In this document: positions 23,736 to 38,194 of the stretch, piece after piece
Position numbering within the stretch: position 1 is the first letter of the stretch
How the letters are laid out: each line of letters begins with the position of its first letter
NCBI RefSeq assembly: GCF_009389715.1
Contig: NC_052394.1
Span: 23,438,899 to 23,502,898 of the forward strand
Source: Phoenix dactylifera
Lineage: Eukaryota; Streptophyta; Magnoliopsida; Arecales; Arecaceae
Reading direction: 5' to 3'
Length of the DNA: 64,000 nt
The notes under the pieces: model-generated
Seen by the model: the letters and a program-made list of their open reading frames with translations, nothing else
Told to the model about the DNA's origin: nothing
The model's database searches: none
Program-made: the position numbers and the translations under genes

Positions 23736-25040
23736 CACAAGAATACCTTTTCTTTGTGTACATAAGCTATCTATAAACAAGCCTGTCTTATTGTGAGAGA
23801 GAAATTATTGCCTGTACTGCATGCACCAACATGGCCATAAAGGCAGCCAATAACAGCATGAGATAAGAGGAATGGTAGCTTAGCTAAGGTACAAGGGAGA
23901 ATAGTCCAACTCGGTGGTTGATCTTCTGTTAGCTTCCATTCGTTAACCAATCAGACTTTGGCTACACCTTCAAGAAGATTGTTGGTCCTCTGTTTTCAGC
24001 ATCAAGGGATAAGAGAGCACCTGTTAGATATGCAAACAAGCCTGCCTCCTAAAATGAGCTGTACCAAGAGAGAGGAATAGCTTCTTTCGAGTTCTCTGTG
24101 CTACGCTTGCTGCTGCAGCATCATAACTCGCCAAGCTTCTTTTATCTTAGTTATTAGCTTTTTGACTCAATTTAGAACTTTTTTTTCCTCCTTTTTCACC
24201 CGAGTCGTTTAATTGCCGCCGGTTCCTCTGACACGTATCTCGGTGCACCATCATAAGAACCGCAATAACGCAATGTGCATGATCATGCTGGTGCATGCAG
24301 TGTAGACAATAATTTCTCCTTATTGTGGTAGGAAAGATTGGTAAGCCAGGAGTTATTTCTTATGGCGATGCTCCATGGTTCCTCTTTTATTTGTTGATGC
24401 TTCCATTAGAACCAAAGTGCTGCTTGTCATTGTCTGCTGAACATCACCAAAAGCATGATGATTTACCGGTTAGAGGGATTGAATAGATGTTCCCTTCATT
24501 TTTGGAGGAAGATGGAAAAGCAAAGCAGCTCTGACGGTGATTATCGAACAACTAGTTTGACAAGCTAGTTCATGAAATTTGATCAAGCAGCTGTTGAATT
24601 AACTCATGATGATTACTTTGCTTGGGGTGATTAGATTTGCAGTTGCAACTTTGTGGGGCATGTAGTTGCAACTTGTCATGATATTTTTCATGATCAAATG
24701 GGAAAATTTTCTTTTAGCCCTCTTCACTTTGCCAGTGTTGCACATACACTTCTTGGCTTCTTGCACTTCAAATTTTTTTTAATCAGATCCTTCAAAACAT
24801 CATTATTGCAGTCTACTCCTTGCGCTAGTTTTCCGGTGGTGCCGGTAACAACTGCAGCCAAGAAGTATTCCATTTCCGAAACTATCCTTATTTCTTTTCT
24901 GTTCAGACACTCGATCGAACGGTGAGAAATTTGTATCATGTGACCCTTGATCCCAAGGTAAGGTACTGCATAATTTCTGAACTCGCCGGAACATGTTACC
25001 GCCACTTCCCTCTTTAACCCTAGACTACGAGTAGACTCCC
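23736..25040. other. Intergenic DNA between the reductase and MAM33-like genes
   Basis: No gene or repeat was recognised. The last few hundred bases are the promoter side of the gene at 25115. An open frame on the - strand across 24724-25128 overlaps that gene's start and has no recognisable protein. Confidence 0.45.
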
Positions 25041-25054
25041 TCGCTAAAACCCTA
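25015..25054 (+). promoter_or_regulatory. Telo-box-like motifs upstream of the MAM33-like gene
   Basis: AAAACCCTA at 25046-25054 and AACCCTA near 25015 match the telo-box (AAACCCTA) often found near the transcription start of plant genes for growth and organelle biogenesis. They lie 60-100 bases before the start codon. Function is inferred from the motif only. Confidence 0.4.
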
Positions 25055-25114
25055 CTCGGCCTGCCATTAAGGTTTCGTTCCATCCCTTCTAGAAGGCGTC
25101 GGCGGGCGGCGGCC

Positions 25115-26580
25115 ATGGCCTTCTCCACCCCCCTCCGGCGAGCATTGTCTGCTGCGTTTCCTCTCGCGATCCGGTGTCTCGGAAGAAGTTGCCATGGCGG
25201 TCACCACTCCGCCCTCCTCCGTCCCCTGTCCCTGGAGGGGATCGTTTCTCGGGCGACCATAGGAGAGCGAACCGCTCTCTCTTTCCCTTCTCTCGCTCTA
25301 TTCTCTTCGGGGGCCAAGAAGCTGCCGTCCGACGCCAACCTCCTCCGTATCATCGACGATGAGATCAAGTGCGCCGAAGACTCCGACGACCACGACCGGG
25401 TGAACCCTAATTTTCGCTTTTAACAGATCCTAATCTGTTTTTGCTTCGATTTATTTTTCTTAAAACCAAAATCTTTGGAGAAAATTGAAATTTGAAACCT
25501 GCTTTCGCATGAAGATTGCATTTTTTTCTTTTTCGGTCTCATGTTCAAGGAAAGGGAACGCTATATCGGATTGCATTTATATATGCTTGTCGAAAGTTGA
25601 AAACGCTTTCACAAGCCATTCTTTTTTCATTTCCCGAACCAAAGTTGAAATGAAAACTGCCATCATGTAAAAACTCTAGCTTTATGTGTCTAATATTCAC
25701 CAACACTCTGATGGATGAAACTTGGTTAATGGCTGCGGGCATACCGTATACTAAGTATTAGTTACTTGATACTAATTTATATGAAAAGGTTTGGTTTTTA
25801 GCAATTGATGGTCAAAATAGTTTCTTGGAATTCCACTTTATATATAAAAAAGAGACGCTTTATATATAAAAAAGAGACAGGAAAGAGTATTTTTCTCTTC
25901 TCTATTATGATCGGAGTGCTTGCTTATTTTATGACTTTGAACAGGTAGAGGAAATACCTGAAGGGTTTCCTTTTGAGATCCAAGATGAGAAAGAAATGAA
26001 TGTGATCACTCTTAAGAGAAGCTATCAAGGTGAGAACATTGAAGTTGTAGTTTCTATGCCAAGCCTCGTCACTGGAGAGGAACCAAATAATGATATGGAG
26101 GACGACCATGATGAGGATGAGGATGGTGGCCATGGTGAGAAGCCTAGCCAATCAAGCATCCCGTTGACTGTTAATGTCTCTAAAGGAGATGGACCCAGTC
26201 TGGAGTTCTCTTGTACTGCTTACCCAGATGAAGTTACGATCGATAGCATGTCAGTAAGAGAAAATAAAGAATCTGAAGAGGAGATGATTGCCTATGAAGG
26301 CCCTGATTTCAAGTGAGCATTTCCGATCTCCCTTATGATCTCCTTTGCCATTATTATGCATGATAGTTTGTATCATTTCTTTGTAAGTTTAGCTAAATAG
26401 TTCCATTTGTTGTGTCATAGTGATCTGGATGAGAACCTTCAGAAAGCCTTTCACAAGTACTTGGACATAAGAGGCATTTCGCCGATGACCACCAACTTCT
26501 TGCACGAGTACATGATTAACAAGGATTCCCGTGAGTACTTGCATTGGTTGAGGAATTTGAAACAGTTTGTTCAGAAGTGA
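25115..26580 (+). CDS. Mitochondrial glycoprotein family protein (MAM33/p32/C1QBP-like), complete, 3 exons, 270 aa
   Basis: Homotrimeric acidic protein of the mitochondrial matrix. The family is linked to mitochondrial ribosome and respiratory-chain maintenance. Exons: 25115-25399, 25945-26312, 26421-26580 (813 nt, phases close, GT-AG introns). The first 60 or so residues are rich in arginine, serine and leucine with almost no acidic residues, as expected of a mitochondrial presequence. The mature part starts at about SSGAKKLPSDANLLRIIDDE. VEEIPEGFPFEI, an acidic loop (NDMEDDHDEDEDGGHGE) and the conserved C-terminal helices (LQKAFHKYLDIRGI, YMINKDSREYLHWLRNLKQF) follow in family order. The ATG at 25115 is the first in the frame and lies in a good context (GCCATGG). 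Confidence in family membership is high; the precise function of this paralogue is unknown. Confidence 0.93.
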
Positions 26581-28590
26581 AATTCTGGAAGTTTTGCCAT
26601 GAAGCTGTGGCACATGTTCCATTTTTCAGATATCTATATTCTGCACCCATATATTGCCTATAAACAGTTTTTGTTGAAGAGTATGTTTGTTATATGATAC
26701 AGTTTTAGTGACTAGTGGATTTTGCTCAAACTAATAGGCATTACTGACTGCATATCATCTTTCAGATGGTTAACTGTATGCAAAGAGAGATGTATGCCTG
26801 TAGTTAAGTTTTGAGAACTGGTGGTAGTGATTAAATTACCAATATTGTTGTGTAATCTTTCTTTTCTCAAGTTCTGCTCTCTCTCTCTCTCTAATAGCTT
26901 ATGCTGTACATGCAACCCCACTATTTTGCTCTTGCTAATTAGAGCAAGTTAGAGATATTATTTTGCCTTAGTTCATGAACCTTTTTTTTTCCCTTAATGT
27001 TCAAGATCCTTGAACAGTCATACGTGCTAATCTTGATTTGTAAGTTCTGATGCACCTAAAAATTGCTAATCTGAGCTGCAGTTAAATGTTGATGATGAAA
27101 TGGTATCTTGACCGGACACCTGGTTCTCATTCACAAACATTCAACTTATGATATACCTATTATGAACCATGGAGTTGCACAACTACTAGTCTGTGATGCC
27201 GTTTGTAGTTGCACTGTATGAAATGGAGGTGGTATCAAAAAGAAGCAATTCTATTTTATAGTGAAGCTGATGGATCCCTTTTTGTCATCGCTTAGCCTCT
27301 GGATTTATTTCTTGGTGTTCCTATGATGGCTGAAATTCTGCTTAGCCCCATAATTCCTTGCTTGTTATTAGTTTATGCCTGTGAGAGCTGATCTATACAA
27401 GCAAGCTGCTTGCCTTTTTGATGAAGATAATAGTCAAAATTTTGTAGGCTTTTATTGTGGGACAAACCATATTCAGTTTATGGCTTATTACATGTTGACT
27501 GTCTCACTCTTGGAACTATTAGATCAGAGGCTTTTGGATTGGTTTGTCTAGTGTTTGTTTTAGGCTTTTGTTGAATTGATCCACGACCTGGATAACCTCA
27601 ACAACATGCAATCTGGTTTCACGCACCTCTGTTATTTATTCAGAGTTCTCTGTAAGTTTGTTGAGCAGTGAGCTTCGCATCTCAAGATTTTGCAAACGAG
27701 GTCCAGGAAACTTCTCTGCTTTTCTTCAAGTTGAAAAATATTCATTGAAAACCTTCTCAGTTGATCATATAATCAGTACGGCTAGGCCTTATAACTATTG
27801 CGCACTTGTGAGGTAAATTATGATTTGCGCTTACCTGGGATAGCCAAATATCATTGAGACTTGCTGCTGCAATGCTCATGTTATTTTAGAAAAGTGCTTT
27901 TTTTTTATTTGCTTTTTATGTCGAATTTCATCTATACAGGGGTAAGACCTTTGTTGTTTGAGCAGCTTACAGGGTAACAGCCTTCATTCTCATCATCTCC
28001 ATGTACATTCTATTTGGGAGCACCCTTTATTGTTGTTTGCTAATTGTAAAATTGTGTGGTCAGTTATGGGCATGGTGATACATATGAGTTCTAATATACC
28101 AGTCAATTCTGTGTTAAAGCTGAGAAACAGACTGCAGGCATATGCTCTATGGTAGCATGTGGAGTTATAGTGAAACTTTATTTTTTAGAAAAAAATAAAA
28201 GGAATTTTTTTTCACTTACATGTATGGTCAAAATTAATAAAAATTATTTTTCAAAAAAAATAGAGATAGGGTAACCAATGTTCTACATTGGATTCTGTGT
28301 TTTGATTATTAAAAAAAAGGGTACCAAACTGGGTCTAAATATACATAGGAAGGGTATGGACCATTTTTCCATTTTAGCTCCAAAGAGGAAAACTGCCTTT
28401 TCATTTTTGGCTCCAAAGAGATAGTAAGTCTTATACACCAAAGAATAAAAAAATTGGAAACGATTTTGAAGTCCCAGCGTCCAGTAGCTGGACCATGCGA
28501 GATGGCGAGCCTACCTAATGATGAGCTGACCTGATATTTGTGTGACAAACGGGGTTTATTGAGGTATGGTCGTATCTAGGCGTTTCACGT

Positions 28591-28621
<31 letters not shown>

Positions 28622-29973
28622 TGCAGTGCCATACATGAAAGCCCTGAAATAGGTCTTTGAACAAAATCTTTCCGATGGCACCTTCACCGACCAGCAAATC
28701 AAATCTTTCTGATGCTACCTTCAAATCATAAATGCAAACTCCAAATACATGAAGCGGTTTGAGGGCAAAGGCAAAGGTAAACCACACAATAAGTCCACCT
28801 AAACCAGGTGTACAAGCCTGATATTTTAATATCACCCAATCTCACTGATATTAACTGTTAAGTCCTCACCTGGGGAAAAATTCATGGCAGCAAAATCTTC
28901 TTTTAAGCCTTGCCCATAAAAACAAAAAGATATCTTCAGAAAGACGGGGAAAAAAAAAAGGGACCCAAGAGGCAATTCCATTCAAAGATCAAGCAAGGAG
29001 ATCCTCTCCACCACAATTCCAATAGCATGATATACATTGTAGGTCCAAGTCAGTTTGAAGCAAAAAAGCATCATCCAGCAAACAGTTTTCAAAAATATCA
29101 AGTCTGGCAAAACATTTCACTGCAACTCCAGACATCAATTTAAGGTGTTTACATCATCCCTTCTCGTCCACTAGGTTCAGTATGTAAAGTCAGACCTTGC
29201 AACCTCATTTCCGTATGATAGTACCCTGCATATAGAATGAAGTAAAGAGCCTTGCCTTAAAATTCATCCGTAGCAAGTTGCAAAAATATTTAGCAAATGT
29301 ACTGGTTCTTTGAGTAAATTTGTACATTTTATAAACAATATTTCTCAGACAAAATTCCAAATAGATCACGAAGAACATTTGTGCAAATTAGATCAAATCA
29401 AACAATTAGATTTCTCAAGTTTTAGACACTAATGATGAATCTGAAAGATTTCATTAAAATTTCTGCACTTGGCCTCCAGCAGAGAGTCCAAGATACTGAG
29501 TGAACAGTATGATTATGCAAATATTTTGCAATGCCCTTGATGCAGATCAGTAGCAAAATTGATGGCAAAAAAATATACTGCAACAATTTGAGGTATTTCA
29601 GAATTATTGTTTCTGATATCAAAAAATGCTATCAAGAGGTCAACTTATTTGGAACAAATGATTTATACACTTGAATAACATTATAGAGATTATATAATGT
29701 AGTGGATAGGGAGTTACAATGCCAAAAGTAAGCAAGCTTAAATAAATCTTGAGAATAAAACTACCTTCAATCATCATTGAACCTACCTAAAACATGTTTT
29801 AAAACATGTTTACATAAATTCGGCAGCAGCATGGAACTCTTTTTAGTATTTCACACACAAGCAAATGATCACATAATTCAACCTACATTACATACATCTT
29901 GGGAATCTGGAGCTTACCTGTACATCTGCTATCAAATATGCTGCACGCCATGATACCCCCTGAACATACAACC
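26581..29973. other. Convergent intergenic region with microsatellites
   Basis: It lies between the stop codons of the MAM33-like gene (+) and the Yip1-domain gene (-), so both 3' UTRs are included. It holds a (CT)n run at about 26877-26893 and a (TA)n run at about 28591-28618. A moderately GC-rich block at about 28300-28600 may be an old insertion, but I could not classify it. No further gene was recognised. Confidence 0.5.
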
Positions 29974-32900
29974 TCACGCGAAGAAGAAAATTTTGATGAA
30001 AAGTGCAAGCACAATTTGCAACAACAAGGCGCTAACAATTAAAACCATCAGATCACTCCCCTCTGTATAAGACTTTAAGTTTAGCGCAACGAACCAAGAT
30101 GATGCAGCACCAGCAAGAATTATAATGATCCATCGGAAAATCTCAACAGGAGCTATCAACAACAACTGAAATATCAGTTAAAAGAATCCATAATTAGTTG
30201 ATAAGAAACGATCATTTTCCTATGATGGAAAAAAAATTTTATAGTACAACTGGTTGTATGCATCATTAGATTGCGGTTGCTCTGCAAAACAAGCATAATT
30301 TTTCCCCATTTCCTCCATTTTTGTTAATCAAGCATACAGTTGAAGATGATATATATAGCTATGGCAGTACAGTACAATGGAGGTAGGAGAAAAATGCTTG
30401 CATCTAACTACTGTCAATAGATTTGAATCAATCTTAATCTATCAGACCTATAATTCACATCATGGAGCAGCAGGTGCCAAATATTATCATGAACAGCCTG
30501 GTATCCTGCTTTTAGGCAGCGAAAGATTAATAGCTGACAAATGAAAAGGAAGCTCACCGGTGTCGGATTTATCTTATTTAATCAAAGTGAAGTTTGGGTG
30601 GAGGCATGCTCTTGAAGTGAAGAAACCCACTAGTGAGCAATTATTAGTCATGACCTCTTTAAAGTGGAAAAAAGGGTTAAATTTTGCTTACTCTCCAAGT
30701 AGAAGTGTCAACCTATTAAAAGTTTTTGTGTTCTGTTGTTGACCTAGATGCACCATTGTTTATAGATATAGTGCTGAAAGAATCTTCACCAAAGTCATAT
30801 ACACCTGGAGTTCTCTCTTAGAATATAGCTAATCAAAAATTTATGAAAATGCAAATGACCAAAAGCAAAACAGAAAGGCCCGACTATTTAGAACCAACTT
30901 TTATAAATCAATCGCATTGACCCTAACGGTTGCACCTCCATTAACTTTAAAACCTTCCAAATCCTTTTAATGATTTTTCTCATTTTCTTCTCTTTCCCAC
31001 CCATGCGTGCAAATGTGAGTCTCTGCTTACCCAAGCTCTCCAAATCTTTGTCGAATGTTTCAGTAACATCGATGTTCTAACATATTTTGTCCTCCATTGA
31101 TATTAACCCTTGCTCTTCTGCTAAGTACTACTTTCTAATTGTTCTTTGCATTTCCATACAAATACAATTCAACATTTCCCAAAACTCTGACATTCTTTTT
31201 ATGTGTTTCAGTGCACTTTGTCGCCGGACAGTCTGAAGAATATATGTTGCTGCTGACCTTGTTACAGCCTTAATGTTTAAAGAGATGACAATCAAAAAAC
31301 CACCTGGATGCACTGTTCCACTTCTTAAACTCCTCCCTGATACTAATTGAATATCCATCTCTCCCTTCTAAGTTCTAACCATATTTAACAGGAAAAAACA
31401 TTACATTGGAGCATCTCCCAATCATCATCTTTTATGGGCAACATTGTTGAATTTTCATGCCACCATGCAGCTGCAATACAAACCCACACAAAAACATTCC
31501 TATTTGTTCTGCCAATTTTTTAACCTATCCTTGTCTTTTAATTTGATGCTCTGTCTGCAAAACATACTGTATGATGGAGCTTAATTATCAAAAGTCAGTA
31601 CACACATGAAAGTAATAACTTAGGACCTGTGGCATCATTGTTGTTTTTGTGTTTTTTATTATCTATAAATTAGTAAAATCCCATATGGAGATCGATGTGG
31701 AAGACAACATTCACTCCAAACTTCCGCTATTACTTGTTTCCAATTTCGCCCGTTTCTGAAAGCAACAAATCTTTCATTCCTAATTTTCTGAAGATTTTCA
31801 CCAAACAAATTGAAAAAACAAAAGGGTTATGGTCTACTACATTTTGTTCATATTTAATTTTTGAAAACAAAAACAGAAAAACAAAAGCAACACAAAACAG
31901 GCCCTTAATCATTAAGATGGAGCTCAACTCTGCACAAACCGAATCAAGTGCTTCATCTCATAGTCTAAAAGTTCTGGTTTTCACCTGGTTGCCAACCTAA
32001 CAAAATCATTAACCTTCATAATCCAAGCTTTTATGACCAACATCAACAGGGTTCTAAGACATCAGCCTATATGCATAATGAGTAAGGCTGAAACTGACTC
32101 TCTGATAACAACTATTAGAAGCCTGCAAATAGTCCTTTGCCCATGCCCTAACAGTTGTACAGTTACTGTAACTTTCTTAATGCCCAACAATCCAACTCCA
32201 ATGACACAAATCCCTTCCAAGCCATTAAAACCCATATGCATAAGCTCTGTTTGACCTCAAATCTTCACATCAATCACATAGCAAATAGAGACATGCAGCA
32301 AAATTGATGCACAAGGATCCTCACATTTCTATATTGTTTTTTTTAAATCACTTCTCTTATAGATTCATAAAGTCATGTATTAGCGTTATATTATTTCTGC
32401 AATGATCTACACAAATTAATGACATTTTATTCGGTCAAAACTGATAAGAACCCTATACAACCAGTGATGTCCTGAGATATACCTTAGAACAAGTTGTGAG
32501 AAATTTTATTTCAAGTTGAGCTCCTAAGAGAAAAAAAGGAGGGAGGTTCATTCAGTTATCAAGAAAGAAAAAAACCTGATACATCTTCAGCCGGATAAAG
32601 GGACAGAGAAGTAAAACAAATAAATTGAATGAAATTAATGAACAATTATTTTATATATATTTTTCAAAATTATTTTGTGAAATTTCACTCTATAAAATGT
32701 TCCAGCAAAGCAGGCACTGCGCCTGAACAAAAAATTAGCTTTATGAGTGACAACTCTCCAAAGATTTCTTGGAAAGGATTATTCTTTTTATACCATCAAG
32801 TTCTGAATGTAAATCTGGACATCCCTCCAAAATCCTTTTTTCCCCTAAATCCACATGATTTTCTTATGATGGATTTTGGAACAATACGAAGTGATCATTC

Positions 32901-35900
32901 ATTTAAATAACTCAACAATTATGTAGTTTAACTGGATGATGAGTCCTCAAGCAAAAGCAATCATTTGATTGAACAGTACAAATCAATTACAGAAATAAAA
33001 AGATGTAGCAAGAAACTTACAGAACTTGGTACGAAGATGAACAGCGAGTAGCCCCACATACACCAAAGGCGTATGAGACTTGCATTACATCCAAAGTACC
33101 GAAGCAAGAAGTAAAATGCAACTGGCACAGCAAGTGCATAACCATATATGATACATGCCGCCCAATTTACATAAGTGACGTCAAAGGCCCACGCAATATC
33201 TGGTTCATTTCTTTTGTGCATAAGATAGGTTGCACAGTTTCCAAGGGCAGCAAGCATGAATACCAATGTAGTAGAGATCCAAATGGGGCCATACCTATAA
33301 ATGTCCAAATGTTTAATCATGTAAGCCACACATAATCTTTCATGGAGAGGGGAATGTAAACATTTTTCTTCCATTAAATGAGTGCCAGGAAGGATAGATC
33401 AACTCATCAACCAAAACTCCAAATAGAGAATTGTTGATTGGAGCAACCAGGGAAAAAATGATGACTTCAATGATTCAAAAATGTGAAATAATGATCTAGG
33501 AGAAAGTGCAGTCATATGCTAGTTGTAGGGGATCACAGGTAGCTAAGCACAAGTGGAGTAGAATGAAGTGAAATAAAAAACTCTCAATCATTTAAAATCC
33601 CACCAGACTAAGGTAGACATAGTTTCTGTACACATGCATTCTCAACAGCCAGGCAACTCTCTAAAGAAGAAACAGTTCCCATTTTTACAATAATGTAATA
33701 TTGTCTGATAATCTAAGAAACAGACAAGTGACACATACACACATTAATTTAATCCTTGCATGAAAAAATGAGCCCAAATTTCAAAAGCTTCATCAATGCT
33801 TATGCAGCAGTAATATTGTGATTGTAACCTTCCTATTTACAGACCTTTAAAGGAAGGTTGTAAAAAAACTTCCACAAGGTAAGTACAAATTTCAAGAGCC
33901 CATTAAAGGTTTACTTTCAGGATGAAAATAACAGATCAGCAAGAGTTTGAGCCAAGATAGCCCGGAGATCAGCACACTGTACAAGAGAAAATAATAATGC
34001 AGTGACATTTAATACACAAGTGGCAGCAGGTATTGTTACTTCTATTAATTTCTTAGTATACATAGATTTATGAGAACAAACTTCATATGCTTGTAAGATG
34101 ACAAAGATGGTATGAGAACACAAAACAAATACAAGCGCCTCAAATGTGATAGGGTAAATAATCTAATTTTTATTTGTTTGTCAGAGAGTAGATATCTAAA
34201 TTCAATGCAGTCCAACCAACACAATATATGGGGACAAAGGTCGCAGCAGCCAGCTCACAATGCTCGTTATTCTTATGAAGTTAACTGGTATAAAAAGGTT
34301 TTTGGAAATGTCCATGATGGGTCAGCTTGAGAGGGGGAAATATAAATCAGTGAGAACTTAAGCCAAATTTACCAATCAGCAAAGATGCCTGAAAAAAACA
34401 GAAGTAAAAATGTAAGCATCAAACATGTATTATCAAACCTGGCAATATCTTGACACGTAGTTTTGACAGGACAAACATAATATGATCTCAAGCAGATAGG
34501 GATAATGATAATAAAGAAAAGATTAATGCTTTGGTTATTATATTTTATAGCCTACATGGATATTATGATTTTATGTATAAAGCAATTTGTGTATAAGCAC
34601 AAATTAAATCTAACTGCCCAAATACACAAAAGAGTCTCATAAACTTAGGCTTCTATTTTAATTTATATTATGAAAAGGACATATTAGTAGAAGGGGAGTA
34701 TTATATACACACAAAAAAAGCCTAAAAGTGAAAATATCAAGAGGAAATTGCAAACTATATATAAGCTGGTAAAAATTACAGGGAGGAGGAACTCACAGAT
34801 CAGGATTGCCATCGATTTTCCCGGTAAAATCATTCATGGGATACACAGAACTAATAAGTCTACCCACCACAATATCGGTATCAACATTGAAATATGGGGT
34901 GTACGATGAAATGCTACATACCCCTTTCCAACTGCTTGTAGCTTGATCATCTCCACCTGCATCAATAGAAAAATGTTGTACATAAGCAAGAATAGCAAGT
35001 AAAGAAAGTAGCAACAACTACATATGGGCAGGTACAAAAACATATGGCCTTCTTTCAAATTACAACTAATATTTGATGGTTGAGCATCGACCAAATTTTA
35101 TTCTAGCTATCTGCTCTCTCTCATGGTAGGTGATTATTAGCACACCTTCTTGTGGTAGGAGCTTCATCCAGGTACCCTTCATCCAGGCTTTTTCCAATTT
35201 TTATCAGTATAGGACTAAATGCATAACCTCGAGTTACAGGCACAAAGACTGCAAACTCACCTCTTTGGACATAATATATATCAGATTATGTATTTCTAAC
35301 AATATAATTTTTAAAGTTAGGATTAGGCATCATTTTGAAGAAAAGGTTATTTAAAAAAGTTCTAGCAGTAAGTATTACATGTCAAGGGAGATAGAGAAGC
35401 TAGGTTTCAATAGAAAGCACAAACAGCTCCAGGATTGAATTGGTCATGATGCAAATTTTAAACTTACACAAGGCACCCATATTAATCTGGCCTTAGGCAG
35501 TTATAGAAAGTAATCCATGTAATTATTATCCATCAAACTGATCGTCAATACAAGTAATAACAAGAAATGAGATCATTAATTAATGATCTGCAGGTTTCAT
35601 CACAACAGTTCCACGATTTCCAGGCCCAATTCGGTCATTAAACATGATATCTGAACAAGAATCGCCTTAAAAGCATACATACCATATGGACTCCCAGGGG
35701 CTTGATAGCCTCCATTAGCAGGCGGAAAGATTTGCAAGTTGGCAGATGAGGCTGCACATATGCCACAGTCAAAAAAAAAATTTAAAAAAGGAATCACAGA
35801 AATTGTTGTTTAGATTTTCCTTGCTAAAATTAAACAGCAAAAATCTTTATTCTTACATTCACTAGCAGCGCCTTTGGCTTTTTCTTCAGCAACCGCAGCC

Positions 35901-36348
35901 TAGACACAAGTTACAGCAGTTAAAAAAAAAAAATCAAGAAGTCCAAATTCAAGCAATAGTGGTGCAGGCATATGAAAATGAAAAAACACCAGTTCATGTC
36001 ACTGAAAATAGTTTTCATTAAGAACAAATAGGGAGAAGCAAGAATGATTTCCTATATCAATTTCTGAGAATATACCACTAAAGGCGATCAAATCCCAATA
36101 AAAAGAACGATGAGAGAGAAGATCAAATCGGAAAAAATAAAGACGAAATTTTCTTGAAAAAGGAAAGCCAATAAACGATCGGACCATCATGTGATTAGAA
36201 GAATTCGCGTTTTCTTGAAAAGAAAAAAGAAATAGCCAAGAGAAATCGCGAACAAACGAGGGAAAGGTAGGGGGAAAGAGAGGAAGATGCATACTGGAAC
36301 GGAACCGAGCAAGTGGCTGGTAGGCAGGCTGGTGTAACCTTCTTCCAT
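29974..36348 (-). CDS. Yip1-domain membrane protein, YIPF1/YIPF2-like, complete, 6 exons, 263 aa
   Basis: Multi-pass protein of the Golgi/trans-Golgi network; Yip1-family proteins bind Rab GTPases and help vesicle traffic. Exons in gene order: 36348-36295, 35899-35857, 35751-35683, 34956-34797, 33294-33021, 30165-29974 (792 nt, phases close). The N-terminus MEEGYTSLPTSHLLGSVP is characteristic of the plant group. It is followed by a variable cytosolic stretch, then SSYTPYFNVDTDIVVGRL and NPDLYGPIWISTTLVF, the start of the Yip1 domain. Five hydrophobic segments lie at about residues 112-133, 150-172, 182-200, 201-228 and 240-263. The protein ends in the membrane segment. Most exons are too short or too shifted to be seen as open frames and were joined by splice phase. 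Intron 5 is 2.9 kb. Confidence 0.93.
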
Positions 36349-38194
36349 GGCGGAGAAATCTCAGCAGAAGAAAGCCGGAATCACCGTCGTCTATAGATCA
36401 CCATTTGCGAGCCCAATCGGAGGACTTTCCATCCCCTCTTTTGATTTCTTTTTTTTTATATATATACATCTCTTTCTTCCGTCGCTCACTAAAGAAAGCC
36501 CTAGCCTCGAGATATCTGCACCGAAGTCTTCTTTCAGACTCGGATACCTTTCAACTGTACGGGGCACAATTGCACCAGAGAAAAAAAAAAAAAAACACTA
36601 TACGGGCACAAGAGGGGGAGCCAGACCCAAGATGTGGCCACCGTGCGATAAGATTCGTGGAACTTTCCGCATATTGGATTTTTTCAAAAAAAATTGAGAG
36701 AGAGGGCGTTGCAAAGTGAGAGATGGAATGTTGGAAGGAAAAATAAAATGATACCATCACCGTGTCAATACCAAAACTTTGAGCTCTCACTTTTGACTGA
36801 ACTTGATCATTCAATTTGCAGACATAGTTACGGCTAGAAGTGGTCCGAGTCAGGCCGGGCCATATCCAAAAAATAAATAGCCTTTACATCTAAGCTCAAA
36901 TCTGGTCCGAACTTTTTTGGGCCTAATCCGAAGTTAGCTCGTCCCGATGGGCTTTGAGCTGGCCTGAGCTCATTTTTAACCCTATCATAGCCCTCAATGT
37001 ATTGCTGGATATTCCTAATGCATCAAGGCCCAAGGAATATATATGAGAGAGTTTATTGCAGAATACTATATAATGCTAGATAGCTATAGTATTATCTATC
37101 TTAGAGATGGATAGTTGTCACTAGTTGTCACGATCCGAGTAATTGTGTTGATGCAATGCAAAAGACACATTGCAAAGAATCCTGAGATTATATATATGAG
37201 ACAGCAATCCTTGCAGTACATGGATAGTTGTAATCATAAATTGACTATCAAGTTTGAGAGCAAAACTTATAGAGGATCTGAACTCTAAAACTTCAAATTC
37301 GCACCACAACGCTAGACTTAAAGGTGGAGGTTCAAAAGATGATTTTGACAACAAATATGAAGGAGGAAATAATATACTTTGACGGTTATAGTATGCCATA
37401 CCAAACTAAATTATATAGTCATACCATAGTGCTTTGGTATCCATACATAGTAGGAGGTCATGCTAATACTTGGTATGCCGAATCGATCTCCAAACCTAAC
37501 AGAATGCCATAGGTACAGAATTCAATAATGAAATGGTATATCTTGTCAATAACAATATTTATAAACAAATGTTTAAAAACCTCCTATCTTCTGGAGATAA
37601 TTTAATCATCCCTCGTGCATCACGTGATAGTTACTTTGAAAATAGAGGAAATATTTTAACGGATTGTTTTAAGAGTGATATAAGATTGTTCAGTGTGGTT
37701 CATCCTACATCATTGGTCAGGATTCGACCACATCATCAGAGATTGTAGTCGTCCATTTTTTGCGGGCCTGCAAGTTATGCCATAGGACCATCTGCCCATC
37801 CGGGCGACCTCGCACGTGCCTTTCGCGAGTTTGCGCTCCGAGCAACTCCAATCACGAAGTTTTTTGTTAGCTCATCGTGGACTGTAGCTAAAAGCGGCTA
37901 ACTTTTACCTTATTATTATCTGCTACACTCCCCAGCTTCCGTTGCGGGAATTCAATACCTCCCTCCGCTACCCTCCAAAAAGATTCGCAACGCCACTTAC
38001 CACACCCGCTGCCAGCTAAGCCACTCGTCTCCTTGGTCCTCTCTCCTCCCCTTCGCCGAATCGCCGAATCCTTTATTCATGGCTGCCGCCACTCGGATTC
38101 CGCTACCGCGCCCTCCCGATACGCCACCGGATCTTTCGCTGTTACATTCATGCCGAAACGCCCGAAGTGCCGCTCTCCTCTCCCTTCCCTCCTC
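36349..38194. other. Divergent intergenic region shared by the Yip1-domain and uracil phosphoribosyltransferase genes
   Basis: It contains the leaders and promoters of the two divergently transcribed genes. A poly(T)/(TA) stretch at about 36449-36466 and a run of A at about 36581-36595 are present. At about 36840-36975 a short stretch rich in GGCCNGAGC-like and GGTCCGA motifs looks like a repeat remnant of unknown type. From 37120 to 37750 the sequence has no recognisable content. After 37780 it becomes GC-richer, as expected for a promoter. Confidence 0.45.

Noticed and set aside
24724-25128. 134-codon open frame on the - strand
   Set aside because: It overlaps the promoter and start of the MAM33-like gene and shows no recognisable domain.
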